A stretch of 64,000 nt of DNA from positions 1 through 64,000 of the forward strand of contig DASTUF010000013.1 in assembly GCA_035759745.1 (NCBI GenBank), given 5' to 3'. The notes under the pieces are model-generated. The model saw only the letters and a list, made by a program, of their open reading frames with translations. It was not told where the DNA came from and made no database searches. The position numbers were made by a program, and so were the translations under genes. The DNA comes from CAMLHP01 sp035759745. Lineage in GTDB: Bacteria > Gemmatimonadota > Gemmatimonadetes > Gemmatimonadales > GWC2-71-9. Shown here one piece after another: positions 42,948 to 51,874 of the stretch (positions within the stretch are counted from its first letter, which is position 1; every line of letters begins with the position of its first letter).

Positions 42948-43580
42948 ATGATCCGCGTGCTGGTAGCAGACGACCATGCCATCGTGCGCGAAGGCGTCCG
43001 TCGCGTGCTGGAAGGGGAGCCCGACATCGCCATCGTGGCCGAGGCGGGCTCCGCCCCGGAAGCTGTGGCGCTGGCCAAGGCAGAGCAACCCGATATCGTG
43101 GTGCTTGATGTGTCCATGCGCGGGGAGTCGGGCCTGCGTGCTGCAGCACGCATCACCCAATCGGTTCCCGGCGCCCGAATCCTGCTGCTCAGCATGCACG
43201 ACAACCCGGAGTATGTGCGCGAAGGCATGCGAACCGGCGCGCGAGGATACGTGCTGAAGGATGCCGCCGCCACCGAGTTGCCGGGCGCGATCCGCACGGT
43301 CCATCACGGCGGGCAGTGGCTCAGTGGCCCCCTGCGGCAGCACTGGCGGGACGACCCAGCTGCCGGCGCTCCCGACCTGCTGGCCACGTTGACACCCCGG
43401 GAGCGGGACGTGCTTGTGGGAGTGGCCCTGGGCCGGACCAACCGGGAAATCGCGGCGGAGCTGGGCATCAGCCACAGAACCGTCGAGACCCACCGCGAAA
43501 CCTTGATGCGCAAGCTCGACATCCATACTGTTGCCGGCCTCACGGCGTTCGCCATCGAGCGGGGCCAGGTCACCCGCTGA
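42948..43580 (+). CDS. LuxR/NarL-type response regulator
   Basis: 210 residues. The receiver domain has the acidic pair in VADDH, the phospho-Asp in IVVLDVS (Asp54) and the conserved Lys104 in YVLKDA. The C-terminal LuxR HTH reads LTPRERDVLVGVALGRTNREIAAELGISHRTVETH. It is the partner of the upstream kinase. The target genes are unknown. Confidence 0.95.
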   Translation: MIRVLVADDHAIVREGVRRVLEGEPDIAIVAEAGSAPEAVALAKAEQPDIVVLDVSMRGESGLRAAARITQSVPGARILLLSMHDNPEYVREGMRTGARGYVLKDAAATELPGAIRTVHHGGQWLSGPLRQHWRDDPAAGAPDLLATLTPRERDVLVGVALGRTNREIAAELGISHRTVETHRETLMRKLDIHTVAGLTAFAIERGQVTR

Positions 43581-43589
43581 AGCCGGGCC

Positions 43590-44909
43590 TCACAACTGGG
43601 ACCGGAAGAGCCGGGCAAGGCGCTCTGCCAGCTTCTCCCGAGCCGGCCGGGCCCGCCACATGGCGTGGGTGATTTCCCGGGACCTGGCCTTGTCGAGCTC
43701 GAACTGCCGTACCTGCTCAAGCGCAAATTCCCGGTCCAGCACGTTGAGGTTGGCCTCGGCGTTGAGCCGGAATGAACGGTTGTCGAAGTTGGTGGAGCCG
43801 ACGCTGGTCCAGAGGTCGTCCACGATCATCACTTTGCAGTGGTACATCGTGGGCTGGTACTCGTAAATCTTCACTCCCGCCTCGAGCAGCGGGCCCCACC
43901 CGCCCCGGGACGCCTTCCGCACGAGCGAAGCGTCGATGTGCTTGCCCGGCAGGATGAGCTCGACGTTCACCCCCCGCTCTGCTGCACTCACCAGGGTGGC
44001 GGTGACCAGTGAATCGGGCACGAAGTAGCTGGCCGCGATCCGGATGGAGCGCTCCGCCGCCGCCAGCGACAACATGTACATCAGCCGGACGCTTTCGCTC
44101 CCCTGGTCGGGCGAACTGGTGAACACCTGGGCCGCCGCGTCACCCGCCTTCGGCAGCGATGGGAAGTATCCCTCGCCGTGCAGGACCCGAGTCCGGGTCT
44201 TGAGCCAGTTGTCCATGAAGGCGGCCTGCATCTGGGCCACCGCCGGGCCCTCGATCCGGTAGTGCGAGTCGCGCCAGTGCTCCGAGTCCTGGGCGTGGCC
44301 CTGCCACAGGTCGGCGATGCCGACGCCGCCGGTGAAGCCAATTCGCCCGTCCACCACCAGGAGCTTCCGGTGGGTCCGGTTGTTCATCCGGCCCAGGTTG
44401 TACCAGCGCAGGGGATGGAACTTGTCCACCTGGATGCCGGCGTCCTTCATCTCGTCGATCATGGCGTCGTCCAGCTTGCCGGTGCCCACCCAGTCCAGCA
44501 GCACATGCACCGCGACCCCGTGGCGTGCCCGGTCGATCAGGGCGTCCGCGAAGGTCCGCCCCACCTCGCCCGACCAGTAGATGTAGGTCTCGAAGGTGAT
44601 GGTGTGTTCGGCCGAACGGATGGCTTCCAGCATGGCCGGGAAGATCTCGTCGCCGTTCTGGAGTGACGTCACCGCATTGCCGTCCACCAGCGACGGGCCG
44701 AGCAGTGCGCCCATGGTGCGGCGGAACTGGGGTGAGTCCACTCCGTACTCCGCGTGGATCTCGTGCTCGATCTTCTTCTCGCCGGAGGTGAAATTCAGGA
44801 TCAGCACGACCGCGGCCGCGGTCAGCAGGATCGCGAGGCCAATCGCCATCAACGCCGCCTTTCGGGTCACACGCGTGCCGCCAGGCCCGCCGCACTTCAA
44901 CGCCACCAT
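43590..44909 (-). CDS. cls: Phospholipase D superfamily / cardiolipin synthase
   Basis: 439 residues. One N-terminal membrane anchor (AALMAIGLAILLTAAAVVLILNF) precedes two HKD motifs: HRKLLVVDGRIGFTGGVGIAD and HCKVMIVDDLWTSVGSTNFDNRSF. This is the ClsA/ClsB arrangement, which transfers phosphatidyl groups to form cardiolipin; a phospholipase function is possible. ATG 44909 has GGAGCG upstream. A TTG at 44951 would extend the frame but is less likely. It diverges from the DUF559 gene. Confidence 0.88.
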   Translation of the reverse strand: MVALKCGGPGGTRVTRKAALMAIGLAILLTAAAVVLILNFTSGEKKIEHEIHAEYGVDSPQFRRTMGALLGPSLVDGNAVTSLQNGDEIFPAMLEAIRSAEHTITFETYIYWSGEVGRTFADALIDRARHGVAVHVLLDWVGTGKLDDAMIDEMKDAGIQVDKFHPLRWYNLGRMNNRTHRKLLVVDGRIGFTGGVGIADLWQGHAQDSEHWRDSHYRIEGPAVAQMQAAFMDNWLKTRTRVLHGEGYFPSLPKAGDAAAQVFTSSPDQGSESVRLMYMLSLAAAERSIRIAASYFVPDSLVTATLVSAAERGVNVELILPGKHIDASLVRKASRGGWGPLLEAGVKIYEYQPTMYHCKVMIVDDLWTSVGSTNFDNRSFRLNAEANLNVLDREFALEQVRQFELDKARSREITHAMWRARPAREKLAERLARLFRSQL

Positions 44910-44986
44910 TCGCGCTCCAGTGGTACCCGTCTCCCGGCCATGTCGCTCCAACTTCAGGAATGCCGGTATCGTGGTTCAGCTTCCTG

Positions 44987-45397
44987 ATGTTCCGCGCGAA
45001 GAGCATGCGGCGCGAAGCGACGCCGGCTGAGGGCATCGCCTGGGAACTGCTTCGCAATCGCCGATGCCTCGGGTACAAGTTTCGCCGGCAGCATGTGATT
45101 GCGGGATTCATCCCGGACTTCTACTGCGCCGAACTCCGCCTCGCTATTGAACTCGACGGCGCGCCCCATTTCACCCAGTGGGGCCACGAGCGCGATTCTC
45201 TACGGGACGGCATTCTCGCCGCGGCAGGCGTCCGCGTCGCAAGGATCCCGAATGGCGAACTCAGCCAGGAACGTCTAGAGGCCGAGATCGAGGGGGCGGT
45301 GCGGTCAATCGGCTCCGGAGCGCACGGCAAAGGCCGAGGACCTCACCCCCCAGCCTACCTTGCTCCGCACTCTTCCGAGAGTCCCCCCTCTCCATAG
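44987..45397 (+). CDS. DUF559 (Vsr-like endonuclease fold) protein
   Basis: About 136 residues from ATG 44987; ATG 45005 (MRREATPAEG) is equally plausible and is the usual family start. The core is typical DUF559: REATPAEGIAWELLRNRRCLGYKFRRQHVIAGFIPDFYCAELRLAIELDGAPH, with the Glu/Asp pair of the restriction-endonuclease-like fold. Family members are small, widespread and of unproven function. The last ~25 residues (GRGPHPPAYLAPHSSESPPSP) are translated from the palindromic element that follows, so the natural C-terminus has been replaced or extended. Confidence 0.85.
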   Translation: MFRAKSMRREATPAEGIAWELLRNRRCLGYKFRRQHVIAGFIPDFYCAELRLAIELDGAPHFTQWGHERDSLRDGILAAAGVRVARIPNGELSQERLEAEIEGAVRSIGSGAHGKGRGPHPPAYLAPHSSESPPSP

Positions 45398-45424
45398 CGG
45401 AGAGGGGGACAGGGGGTGAGGTCC
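45338..45424. repeat. Nested palindrome at the DUF559 3' end
   Basis: The outer arms of 13 bp (GGACCTCACCCCC at 45338-45350 and its complement at 45412-45424) are perfect. The inner arms of 10 bp (45384-45393 and 45399-45408) surround a 5-nt loop, ATAGC. The element covers the last codons and stop of the DUF559 gene and ends 43 nt before the thiC stop on the other strand. It may act as a bidirectional terminator, and it has the look of a dispersed palindromic repeat. Confidence 0.85.
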
Positions 45425-45466
45425 CTCGATCCCCGCCGCGCACTTCGACACCGGGAAATGGCACCC

Positions 45467-47098
45467 CTACTCCGCCCTCACATAGATCTCGCCACCGCGC
45501 TCCCGAAACTCGTCCGCCTTGGCCTGCATTCCCTGCTCCCGCTGGCGCGCGGCTTCGTCCCGGATGTCCTGGGAGATCCGCATGGAGCAGAACTTCGGCC
45601 CGCACATCGAGCAGAAGTGCGCCACCTTGGCGCCGTCAGCCGGCAGGGTCTCGTCGTGATAGGCCCGCGCCGTCACCGGATCCAGCGACAGGTTGAACTG
45701 GTCTTCCCACCGGAAGTCGAACCGGGCCCGGGAGATCGCATCGTCCCACTCCCGCGCGCGGGGATGCCCCTTGGCCAGGTCGGCCGCGTGCGCCGCGATC
45801 CGGTACGCGACCACCCCCGCCTTGACGTCGTCCTTGTCGGGAAGCCCCAGGTGCTCCTTGGGCGTCACGTAGCAGAGCATTGCTGTGCCGTACCATCCGA
45901 TCATCGCGGCACCGATGGCGCTGGTGATGTGGTCATACCCCGGCGCGATGTCGGTGGTGAGCGGGCCGAGGGTGTAGAACGGCGCCTCCTGGCACCATTC
46001 CAGCTGCTTTTCCATGTTCTCCTTGATGAGATGCATGGGAATGTGCCCCGGCCCCTCATTCATCACCTGCACGCCATGCTCCCACGCGATCCGGTTGAGC
46101 TCGCCCTGGGTCTTGAGCTCGGCGAACTGGGCCGCGTCATTGGCGTCGGCGATGCTGCCGGGCCGGAGCCCGTCGCCCAGCGAGAACGACACATCGTACG
46201 CCCGCATGATGGCGCAGATCTCGGCGAAGTGGGTGTACAGGAAGTTCTGCCTGTGATGCGCCAGGCACCACTTGGCCAGGATCGAGCCGCCCCGCGACAC
46301 GATGCCGGTCACCCGGTCCGCCGTGAGCGGCACATATTCCAGCAGCACGCCGGCGTGCACCGTGAAGTAGTCCACTCCCTGCTCGGCCTGCTCCACCAGC
46401 GTGTCGCGATATGCCTCCCACGTCAGGTCCTCCGCCACGCCCCCGACCTTCTCCAGCGCCTGGTAGATCGGCACCGTGCCGATCGGCACCGGCGAGTTGC
46501 GAATGATCCATTCGCGAGTCTCATGGATGCGCTTGCCGGTGGAGAGGTCCATCACCGTATCGGCGCCCCAGAGAATCGCCCAGCGAAGCTTCTCGACCTC
46601 CTCCTCGATGTCCGACCGGATGGCGCTGTTGCCTATGTTGGCGTTGATCTTCACCAGGAAGTTGCGCCCGATGATGGTGGGCTCGAGTTCCGGATGATTG
46701 ATGTTTGCCGGAATGATGGCCCGCCCCCGCGCCACTTCGCTCCGCACGAACTCGGCGGGCATCCCCTCCCGCAGCGCCACGAACTCCATTTCGTCCGTGA
46801 TCTGGCCCTGACGCGCGAACTCCAGCTGGGTAACCGGCCGCCGAGCCGCCGAGGCGCCGAGGCGCCGAGGCGTTCGTCGCACTGCAGGCAGCCCCGCCCG
46901 CACGTCCCACGTTTCGGGACCGCTGGTGTCGTGCACCCGCAGCGGCGGCTCGCCGCCTGAAAGCGCAATCTCGCGAAATGGAACGCGCAGTCCGCCCGAC
47001 GTGGTCTGGTAGACCTTGCTCGAGTTGGGATAGGCGCTGCTGAATCGGGATGCGTCATCCGCGGGGGATGACGGGGTGGGCGCGACCTGGGTGGCCAT
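45467..47098 (-). CDS. thiC: Phosphomethylpyrimidine synthase ThiC
   Basis: 543 residues. The radical-SAM cluster motif CSMCGPKFC lies near the C-terminus. Other conserved parts are NINHPELEPTIIGRNFLVKINANIGNSA, GADTVMDLSTGK, YFTVHAGVLLEYVPLT, SLGDGLRPGSIADANDAAQ and NEGPGHIPMH. It converts aminoimidazole ribotide to the thiamine pyrimidine HMP-P. A TPP riboswitch precedes it. Residues ~76-88 contain an odd Arg/Ala/Gly-rich stretch encoded by tandem octamers, where other ThiC proteins have a variable linker before VTQLEFARQG. Confidence 0.96.
   Translation of the reverse strand: MATQVAPTPSSPADDASRFSSAYPNSSKVYQTTSGGLRVPFREIALSGGEPPLRVHDTSGPETWDVRAGLPAVRRTPRRLGASAARRPVTQLEFARQGQITDEMEFVALREGMPAEFVRSEVARGRAIIPANINHPELEPTIIGRNFLVKINANIGNSAIRSDIEEEVEKLRWAILWGADTVMDLSTGKRIHETREWIIRNSPVPIGTVPIYQALEKVGGVAEDLTWEAYRDTLVEQAEQGVDYFTVHAGVLLEYVPLTADRVTGIVSRGGSILAKWCLAHHRQNFLYTHFAEICAIMRAYDVSFSLGDGLRPGSIADANDAAQFAELKTQGELNRIAWEHGVQVMNEGPGHIPMHLIKENMEKQLEWCQEAPFYTLGPLTTDIAPGYDHITSAIGAAMIGWYGTAMLCYVTPKEHLGLPDKDDVKAGVVAYRIAAHAADLAKGHPRAREWDDAISRARFDFRWEDQFNLSLDPVTARAYHDETLPADGAKVAHFCSMCGPKFCSMRISQDIRDEAARQREQGMQAKADEFRERGGEIYVRAE
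46848..46871. repeat. Three tandem octamers inside thiC
   Basis: GCCGAGGC is repeated three times without interruption, with related sequence just before it. Three units keep the thiC frame; gain or loss of one unit would shift it. Confidence 0.8.
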
Positions 47099-47138
47099 GA
47101 AAGGCTCCTCGTGCGTGCGCCGACGGAGGGACTGCCGA

Positions 47139-47226
47139 GTGCCGCGCTCCCTCCGCCGGTGTCAACCGGATCAGGTTCCAAGGGTGGCGTCTCAATCGTG
47201 GCGATCCACGATGCCCCTGGCGGCAC
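47139..47226 (-). promoter_or_regulatory. TPP riboswitch (THI box) upstream of thiC
   Basis: Read on the minus strand, the aptamer shows GGGGC, then TGAGA, then GGAACCTGATCCGG and finally GGAGGGA, the conserved TPP-binding core. P1 is formed by GTGCCGC (47226-47220) and GCGGCAC (47145-47139). Just downstream, TCCCTCCG (47131-47124) can instead pair with CGGAGGGA of the aptamer, an alternative hairpin that would compete with P1. Binding of thiamine pyrophosphate is expected to lower thiC expression, probably at the level of translation because no T tract follows. Confidence 0.93.
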
Positions 47227-47249
47227 CTGCAAGCTAACCGCGCCGCGGC

Positions 47250-50063
47250 TCAGGCGTCGAGCGCTTCGCGCACCTTCCTCGCCAGTTCGTCCGGGCCAAA
47301 CGGCTTGGGCAGGAACGGCGTGCCTTCCGGCACCGGCGCCGCCTCGCCGTGCTCGCCGGTGAACCCGGACATCACCAGCACCTTGAGCCCCGGCATCCGC
47401 GAGCGGAGCGTGCCCGCCAGCACCAGACCCGACCCGCCCGGCATCACCACATCCGTCAGCAGGAGCGCGATCCCGGGTGTCTCGGCCGCGAGCACCTCCG
47501 CCTCCGCGACGTTCCTGGCGACCAGCACCGTGTAGCCGTACTGGCGCAGCACCCGCTCGGCGAGCCCCCGGATCGTGTCCTCGTCCTCGACCAGCAGCAC
47601 CAGTTCGGATCCTCCATCGGGCCGGTGCTGGGTGCTGACGGCTGCGTCGCTGTCCTCCGGCTCGGCAACCGCAGGGAGGTACACGTCGAAGCGCGCACCA
47701 TTGCCCGGCTGGCTGTCGACCAGCACCGCACCCTGATGCTGGCGCACGATGCCGTACACGGTGGAAAGACCCAGCCCGGTGCCCTTGCCCGCTTCCTTGG
47801 TGGTGTAGAACGGCTCGAACGCACGTTCCAGCGTGGCGGCGTCCATGCCCTGGCCGCTGTCGGCCACCCGGATCACGACGTAGGCACCCACTGCCAGGTC
47901 GGCGTGCGTTGTTGCCATGGCGACGCCGACCCTGGCGTTCCGGGTGCTGATCCTCAGCACTCCGCCGTCCGGCATGGCATCACGCGCGTTGACCGCGAGG
48001 TTCACCAGCACCTGCTCCAGCTGGCCCCGATCCACCCGGACGTGCAGGACGTCCGGGTCGAGTTCAGTGACCACCGCGACGTCACTGCCAAGCAGCCGGC
48101 CCAGCATCGCGCCAACCGCCGTGATCACGCCATTGGCATCCAGCACCCGAGGCTCGAGCAGCTGCCTCCGCCCGAAGGCCAGCAACTGGCGGGTGAGCGT
48201 TGCGGCCCTCAGCGCGGCGGACTTGATCTCCCGCACGTCGTCCACCGCAGGATCGGTGGGCTGCAGCTGGTCGGTCACGAGGTCGGCGAAACTGAGGATC
48301 GACGTGAGGAGGTTGTTGAAGTCATGCGCGACACCGCCGGCCAGCCGCCCGACGGCTTCCATCTTCTGGGCCTGCAGCAACTGCTCTTCACTCTGCCGCA
48401 GCGCATCCTCCGCCCGGCGGCGGTCGGTGATGTCCCGGATGAACGCGCTGAACTGGAGTTGGCCATCGAGCTCGGCATGCGATACGACCAGTTCCACCGG
48501 CAGCTCGGACCCGTCCTTGCGGCGGCCCACAAGTTCCAGCGGCCATTTGACCTGTTCCTGATCGGTCGTGACGAGGTGGTGGTATGCCCGGGCGTGGGCA
48601 TCGTAGTAGCGCTCCGGGATCAGTGTCTCGGCCAGCGACCGGCCCACTGCCTCCTCTCGGCTCCAGCCGAAAATCGCTTCGGCCCTGCCATCCCATCCCG
48701 TGATGATCCCATGCCTGTCGGCGCTGACAATGGCGTCCACCGCGCTTTCCACCAGCAGCTGCATGCGGCGCACGGTGTCGGCTGCCTGACGCTCCGCCTT
48801 GAGCAGGCCGCTCACGTCCTCGTACACCCCGATCGCGCCGATGATCCGGCCGTCGTCGTCGTGCATCGGCGACGCCGTCAGTTCGAGCGACAGGTGATGA
48901 CCGTCGCGGTGCACGCGGTCCAGGGGCTGGCGCACCAACCGCCTTCCCTCCGACAGCAGCGTGAGCAGTTGGGTGGCGTGTGCCGCCGATTCCGGCGGCA
49001 CGACCTTGAGCGGATGGCCGATCGCCTCGTCGGCGGTCCAGCCGAACAGCTCGGTGGCGGCCCGGTTCCACGTGATCACTCGGCCTTCCGGATCCAGCGC
49101 CACGATCGCAAAGGGTGAGCCGTCGATCACCGTTTGTCGCATTCGCGCCACCGCCCGCACTTCCCGCAAGGCTGCGTGGCGTTCGTCCATGGCGGCGCCC
49201 AGGAGCACGGCCAGCACCACCGCGAATCCCGCCACCACTTGCAGGTTGAACGCGGACTCTGTGACGGTTCCCCCGACAAGTGGACCCAGCCCGGATCCGG
49301 TCGCGGTGCCGGCGATCACCACCAGCACAGCGCCGGCCAGAGTGCCGCCGCGCAGTCCGAATCGCAGCGATGCCCAGACGAGCATGCTGTACGCCATCGC
49401 CGGCGGAATGCTGCCGCGCGCGAATGCGAGGAAGGCCAGCGTGCTCAGAGTGGCGGCCAGCAGGGCTGCTTCGAGTGCCCGCTTCCAGGACCGGAAGCCG
49501 GGCGGCAACCCCGCCCAGGCCAGCAGCAGCGGCGCGACGAGCAGCGTGCCGAACGCATCGCCGGACCACCACACCACCCAGGCCACCGGCGCCATGGCGC
49601 CGGCCAGGGCGCCCCCGGCGACGAGGGTGCCGATTCCGATGGTCGCGGAAATCACTGGCGCGAGCGCGGCTGCAGCCAGCAACCGGATCGCGTCTTCCAG
49701 CCGGGTGAGCGGACGCACGCGGCCAGCCAGGGAACGGCAGATCCAGGCCCCGGCCAGGGCCTCCAGGGTGTTGCCGACCGCGACGAAAGACGATATGGCC
49801 GCGCCTACCGCTTCCACATTGACCACGAAGGCACTGACCAGCACGGCGGGCCAGAGCCGGCGCCCACCCAGGATCAGCGCAGCCAGCGCCACCCCGGTCG
49901 GCGGCCAGAGCGGCGAGATGATGGGATGCACCGCCGCCAGCCCCAGCCCCAGCCGCGCCACCACGAAGTACGCCACTGCCAGCAGGACCAGCCGGAGGAG
50001 GTACTGAGGAGTCGAGAGTGCAGCCCGCACCCGCCGCCGCGCGTCGCCCAGCGCTTCCGTCAT
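47250..50063 (-). CDS. MASE1-PAS-PAS hybrid sensor histidine kinase
   Basis: 937 residues. A MASE1 membrane sensor (LLAVAYFVVARLGLGLAAVHPIISPLWPPTGVALAAL, residues ~20-300) is followed by two PAS domains (VIDGSPFAIVALDPEGRVITWNRAATELFGWTADE; SAVDAIVSADRHGIITGWDGRAEAIFGWSREE) and probably a PAC extension. Next come HisKA with GGVAHDFNNLLTSILSF, an HATPase domain (VADSGQGMDAATLERAFEPFYTTKEAGKGTGLGL) and a C-terminal receiver (VLLVEDED; LLLTDVVMPGGSG). The start at 50063 places MASE1 directly at the N-terminus. It is divergent from the P-type ATPase gene across a perfect palindrome. Confidence 0.93.
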   Translation of the reverse strand: MTEALGDARRRVRAALSTPQYLLRLVLLAVAYFVVARLGLGLAAVHPIISPLWPPTGVALAALILGGRRLWPAVLVSAFVVNVEAVGAAISSFVAVGNTLEALAGAWICRSLAGRVRPLTRLEDAIRLLAAAALAPVISATIGIGTLVAGGALAGAMAPVAWVVWWSGDAFGTLLVAPLLLAWAGLPPGFRSWKRALEAALLAATLSTLAFLAFARGSIPPAMAYSMLVWASLRFGLRGGTLAGAVLVVIAGTATGSGLGPLVGGTVTESAFNLQVVAGFAVVLAVLLGAAMDERHAALREVRAVARMRQTVIDGSPFAIVALDPEGRVITWNRAATELFGWTADEAIGHPLKVVPPESAAHATQLLTLLSEGRRLVRQPLDRVHRDGHHLSLELTASPMHDDDGRIIGAIGVYEDVSGLLKAERQAADTVRRMQLLVESAVDAIVSADRHGIITGWDGRAEAIFGWSREEAVGRSLAETLIPERYYDAHARAYHHLVTTDQEQVKWPLELVGRRKDGSELPVELVVSHAELDGQLQFSAFIRDITDRRRAEDALRQSEEQLLQAQKMEAVGRLAGGVAHDFNNLLTSILSFADLVTDQLQPTDPAVDDVREIKSAALRAATLTRQLLAFGRRQLLEPRVLDANGVITAVGAMLGRLLGSDVAVVTELDPDVLHVRVDRGQLEQVLVNLAVNARDAMPDGGVLRISTRNARVGVAMATTHADLAVGAYVVIRVADSGQGMDAATLERAFEPFYTTKEAGKGTGLGLSTVYGIVRQHQGAVLVDSQPGNGARFDVYLPAVAEPEDSDAAVSTQHRPDGGSELVLLVEDEDTIRGLAERVLRQYGYTVLVARNVAEAEVLAAETPGIALLLTDVVMPGGSGLVLAGTLRSRMPGLKVLVMSGFTGEHGEAAPVPEGTPFLPKPFGPDELARKVREALDA

Positions 50064-50080
50064 ACGCAAACGATACACTA

Positions 50081-50094
50081 TGAAGCGCGCTTCA
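50081..50094. promoter_or_regulatory. Perfect 14-bp palindrome between divergent genes
   Basis: TGAAGCGCGCTTCA lies in the 77-bp gap between the hybrid kinase and the P1B ATPase operon. Its position and symmetry fit a repressor or activator operator for one or both transcripts. Confidence 0.5.
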
Positions 50095-50140
50095 CAATCA
50101 GTTGCCCCGGTGTTCATCGCCGGCAGGGTAGCTTTCCGCT

Positions 50141-51874
50141 ATGCAATGGCTCTTGCTGGGCTTGCTCGTCGTCACGGGAGCGCCCCTGGTCTGGCGCACC
50201 CTCGTCGGCATGGCTCAGGGTGACTTCGCGGCCGACGTCGTCGCGTCGATGGCCATCGTGGCCGCCGTCGCGCTGGGCCAGCCGATTCCCGGCCTGGTGG
50301 TGGTCCTCATGCAGCGGGGCGGTGAACTGCTCGAGCACCGTGCCGCTGGCCGGGCGTCACGTGCCGTCGAACTGCTGGAGAAGTCGGCGCCCCGCACTGC
50401 CCATCGGCTGGGTCCCGATGGCGGCGCGGACGTGAAAGTCGACGACCTGGCGCTGGGCGACGTGGTGGTGGTACGCCCGGGTGAGCTGGTTCCCGCTGAC
50501 GGCGTCGTGGAATCCGGCAGCTCGCATCTCGACACCGCCAGCCTCACCGGCGAACCGGTGCCCGCGCGGGTGCATGCCGGCGAGCAGGTCGCCAGTGGCA
50601 GCATCAACCAGGAATCGCCGTTGATCATTCGCATCACGGCGTTGGCATCGGAGAGCCAGTATGCCCGCATCGTTGCGCTGGTCCGGTCGGCCGAAGCGAG
50701 CAAGGCCCCGATCCAGCGGCTGGCAGATCGCGCAGCGGTGTGGTTCACCCCGCTCACGCTGCTCGTGGCTGCTGTTGCCTGGCTGATGTCCGGCGACCCG
50801 CTTCGGGTACTCAGCGTGCTGGTGGTAGCGACGCCGTGTCCGCTCATCCTGGCCACGCCGGTTGCCGTGATCGGGGGACTCAATCGCGCCGCGCGCCACG
50901 GCATCCTCTTTCGCGACGGCGGTGCGGTGGAGCGCATCGGCGATGTCGACACGGTGCTGCTCGACAAGACCGGCACCCTGACCGAGGGTATGCCCACCCT
51001 GCTGGGCGTCGAGCCACTTGCACTTCCGGCCGACGACGTGCTCGCCCTCGCGGCAGCGGTCGAGCGGGGTTCGGGTCACCTGCTGGCCCGCACGGTGGTG
51101 CGTGCGGCCGATCAGCGGGACCTTCCGCGGTTGACGGCTACCGGCGTGCGCGAGACAGCCGGCCGAGGGGTCCGCGGGATGGCGGGCGACCGAGACGTCG
51201 CGGTGGGCTCACTCGCATACGTGCGCGATGAGTATCCAAACCTGGCCGGGCTGCCGGTTGACGGCACTGGCGGCGTGCAGGCGCATGTCATCGTGGACAG
51301 TGTGCCGGGGGGAAGACTGCTGTGGGCCGACCAGCTCCGCCCCGGTGCAGCGCAGGCGGTAGCGGAGCTCCGCCAGCTGGGCGTGACGCGGGTGGCGCTG
51401 AGATCGGGCGACTCGGACGAGAACAGCCGCGCTGTCGCCGCCAGCGTGGGCATTACCGATGTCGCTGGCGACCAGCGCCCCGAGGACAAGGCGCAGGACG
51501 TGGAGCGGTTCGAAGCGAAGGGCCACCGGGTGCTGATGGTGGGCGACGGGACCAACGACGCCCCGGCGCTGGCAACGGCGAGGGTGGGCGTCGCGCTGGC
51601 GGCGCAGGGTGCGGGGATCTCCGCCGAAGCTGCCGATGTGGTGTTGCTGCGCGATGACATCGCGTTGCTGCCGCTTGCCATCCGGATCGGCCGGCGCACG
51701 CTCCGTATTGCGAAGCAGAGTATCGGCGTCGGACTCGGCCTCAGTGGTGCGGCGATGATCGCGGCGGCGCTGGGCTACGTGCCGCCGGTTGCCGGTGCAC
51801 TCTATCAGGAAGCTGTGGATGTTGCAGTGATTCTGAACGCCGTGCGTGCCTCGCGCGGCCCACAGGGAGAATGA
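50141..51874 (+). CDS. P1B-type metal-transporting ATPase with TPC motif
   Basis: 577 residues, short for the family because the N-terminal metal-binding domain and about two membrane segments are absent. The A domain has SLTGEPVP, and the phosphorylated Asp275 is in DKTGTLTEG. The hinge GDGTNDAPAL is intact. The membrane metal site reads TPCPLILATPVAV (Cys233), that is TPC instead of the usual CPC, the class called P1B-5 (linked to Ni or Fe). The HP dipeptide of P1B ATPases appears as GHLLA (HL), an unusual change. It is coupled by ATGA to the stress protein gene. Confidence 0.88.
   Translation: MQWLLLGLLVVTGAPLVWRTLVGMAQGDFAADVVASMAIVAAVALGQPIPGLVVVLMQRGGELLEHRAAGRASRAVELLEKSAPRTAHRLGPDGGADVKVDDLALGDVVVVRPGELVPADGVVESGSSHLDTASLTGEPVPARVHAGEQVASGSINQESPLIIRITALASESQYARIVALVRSAEASKAPIQRLADRAAVWFTPLTLLVAAVAWLMSGDPLRVLSVLVVATPCPLILATPVAVIGGLNRAARHGILFRDGGAVERIGDVDTVLLDKTGTLTEGMPTLLGVEPLALPADDVLALAAAVERGSGHLLARTVVRAADQRDLPRLTATGVRETAGRGVRGMAGDRDVAVGSLAYVRDEYPNLAGLPVDGTGGVQAHVIVDSVPGGRLLWADQLRPGAAQAVAELRQLGVTRVALRSGDSDENSRAVAASVGITDVAGDQRPEDKAQDVERFEAKGHRVLMVGDGTNDAPALATARVGVALAAQGAGISAEAADVVLLRDDIALLPLAIRIGRRTLRIAKQSIGVGLGLSGAAMIAAALGYVPPVAGALYQEAVDVAVILNAVRASRGPQGE

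Noticed and set aside
47349..49118. A 589-codon plus-strand open frame
   Set aside because: It is antisense to the hybrid kinase gene and lacks any domain pattern.
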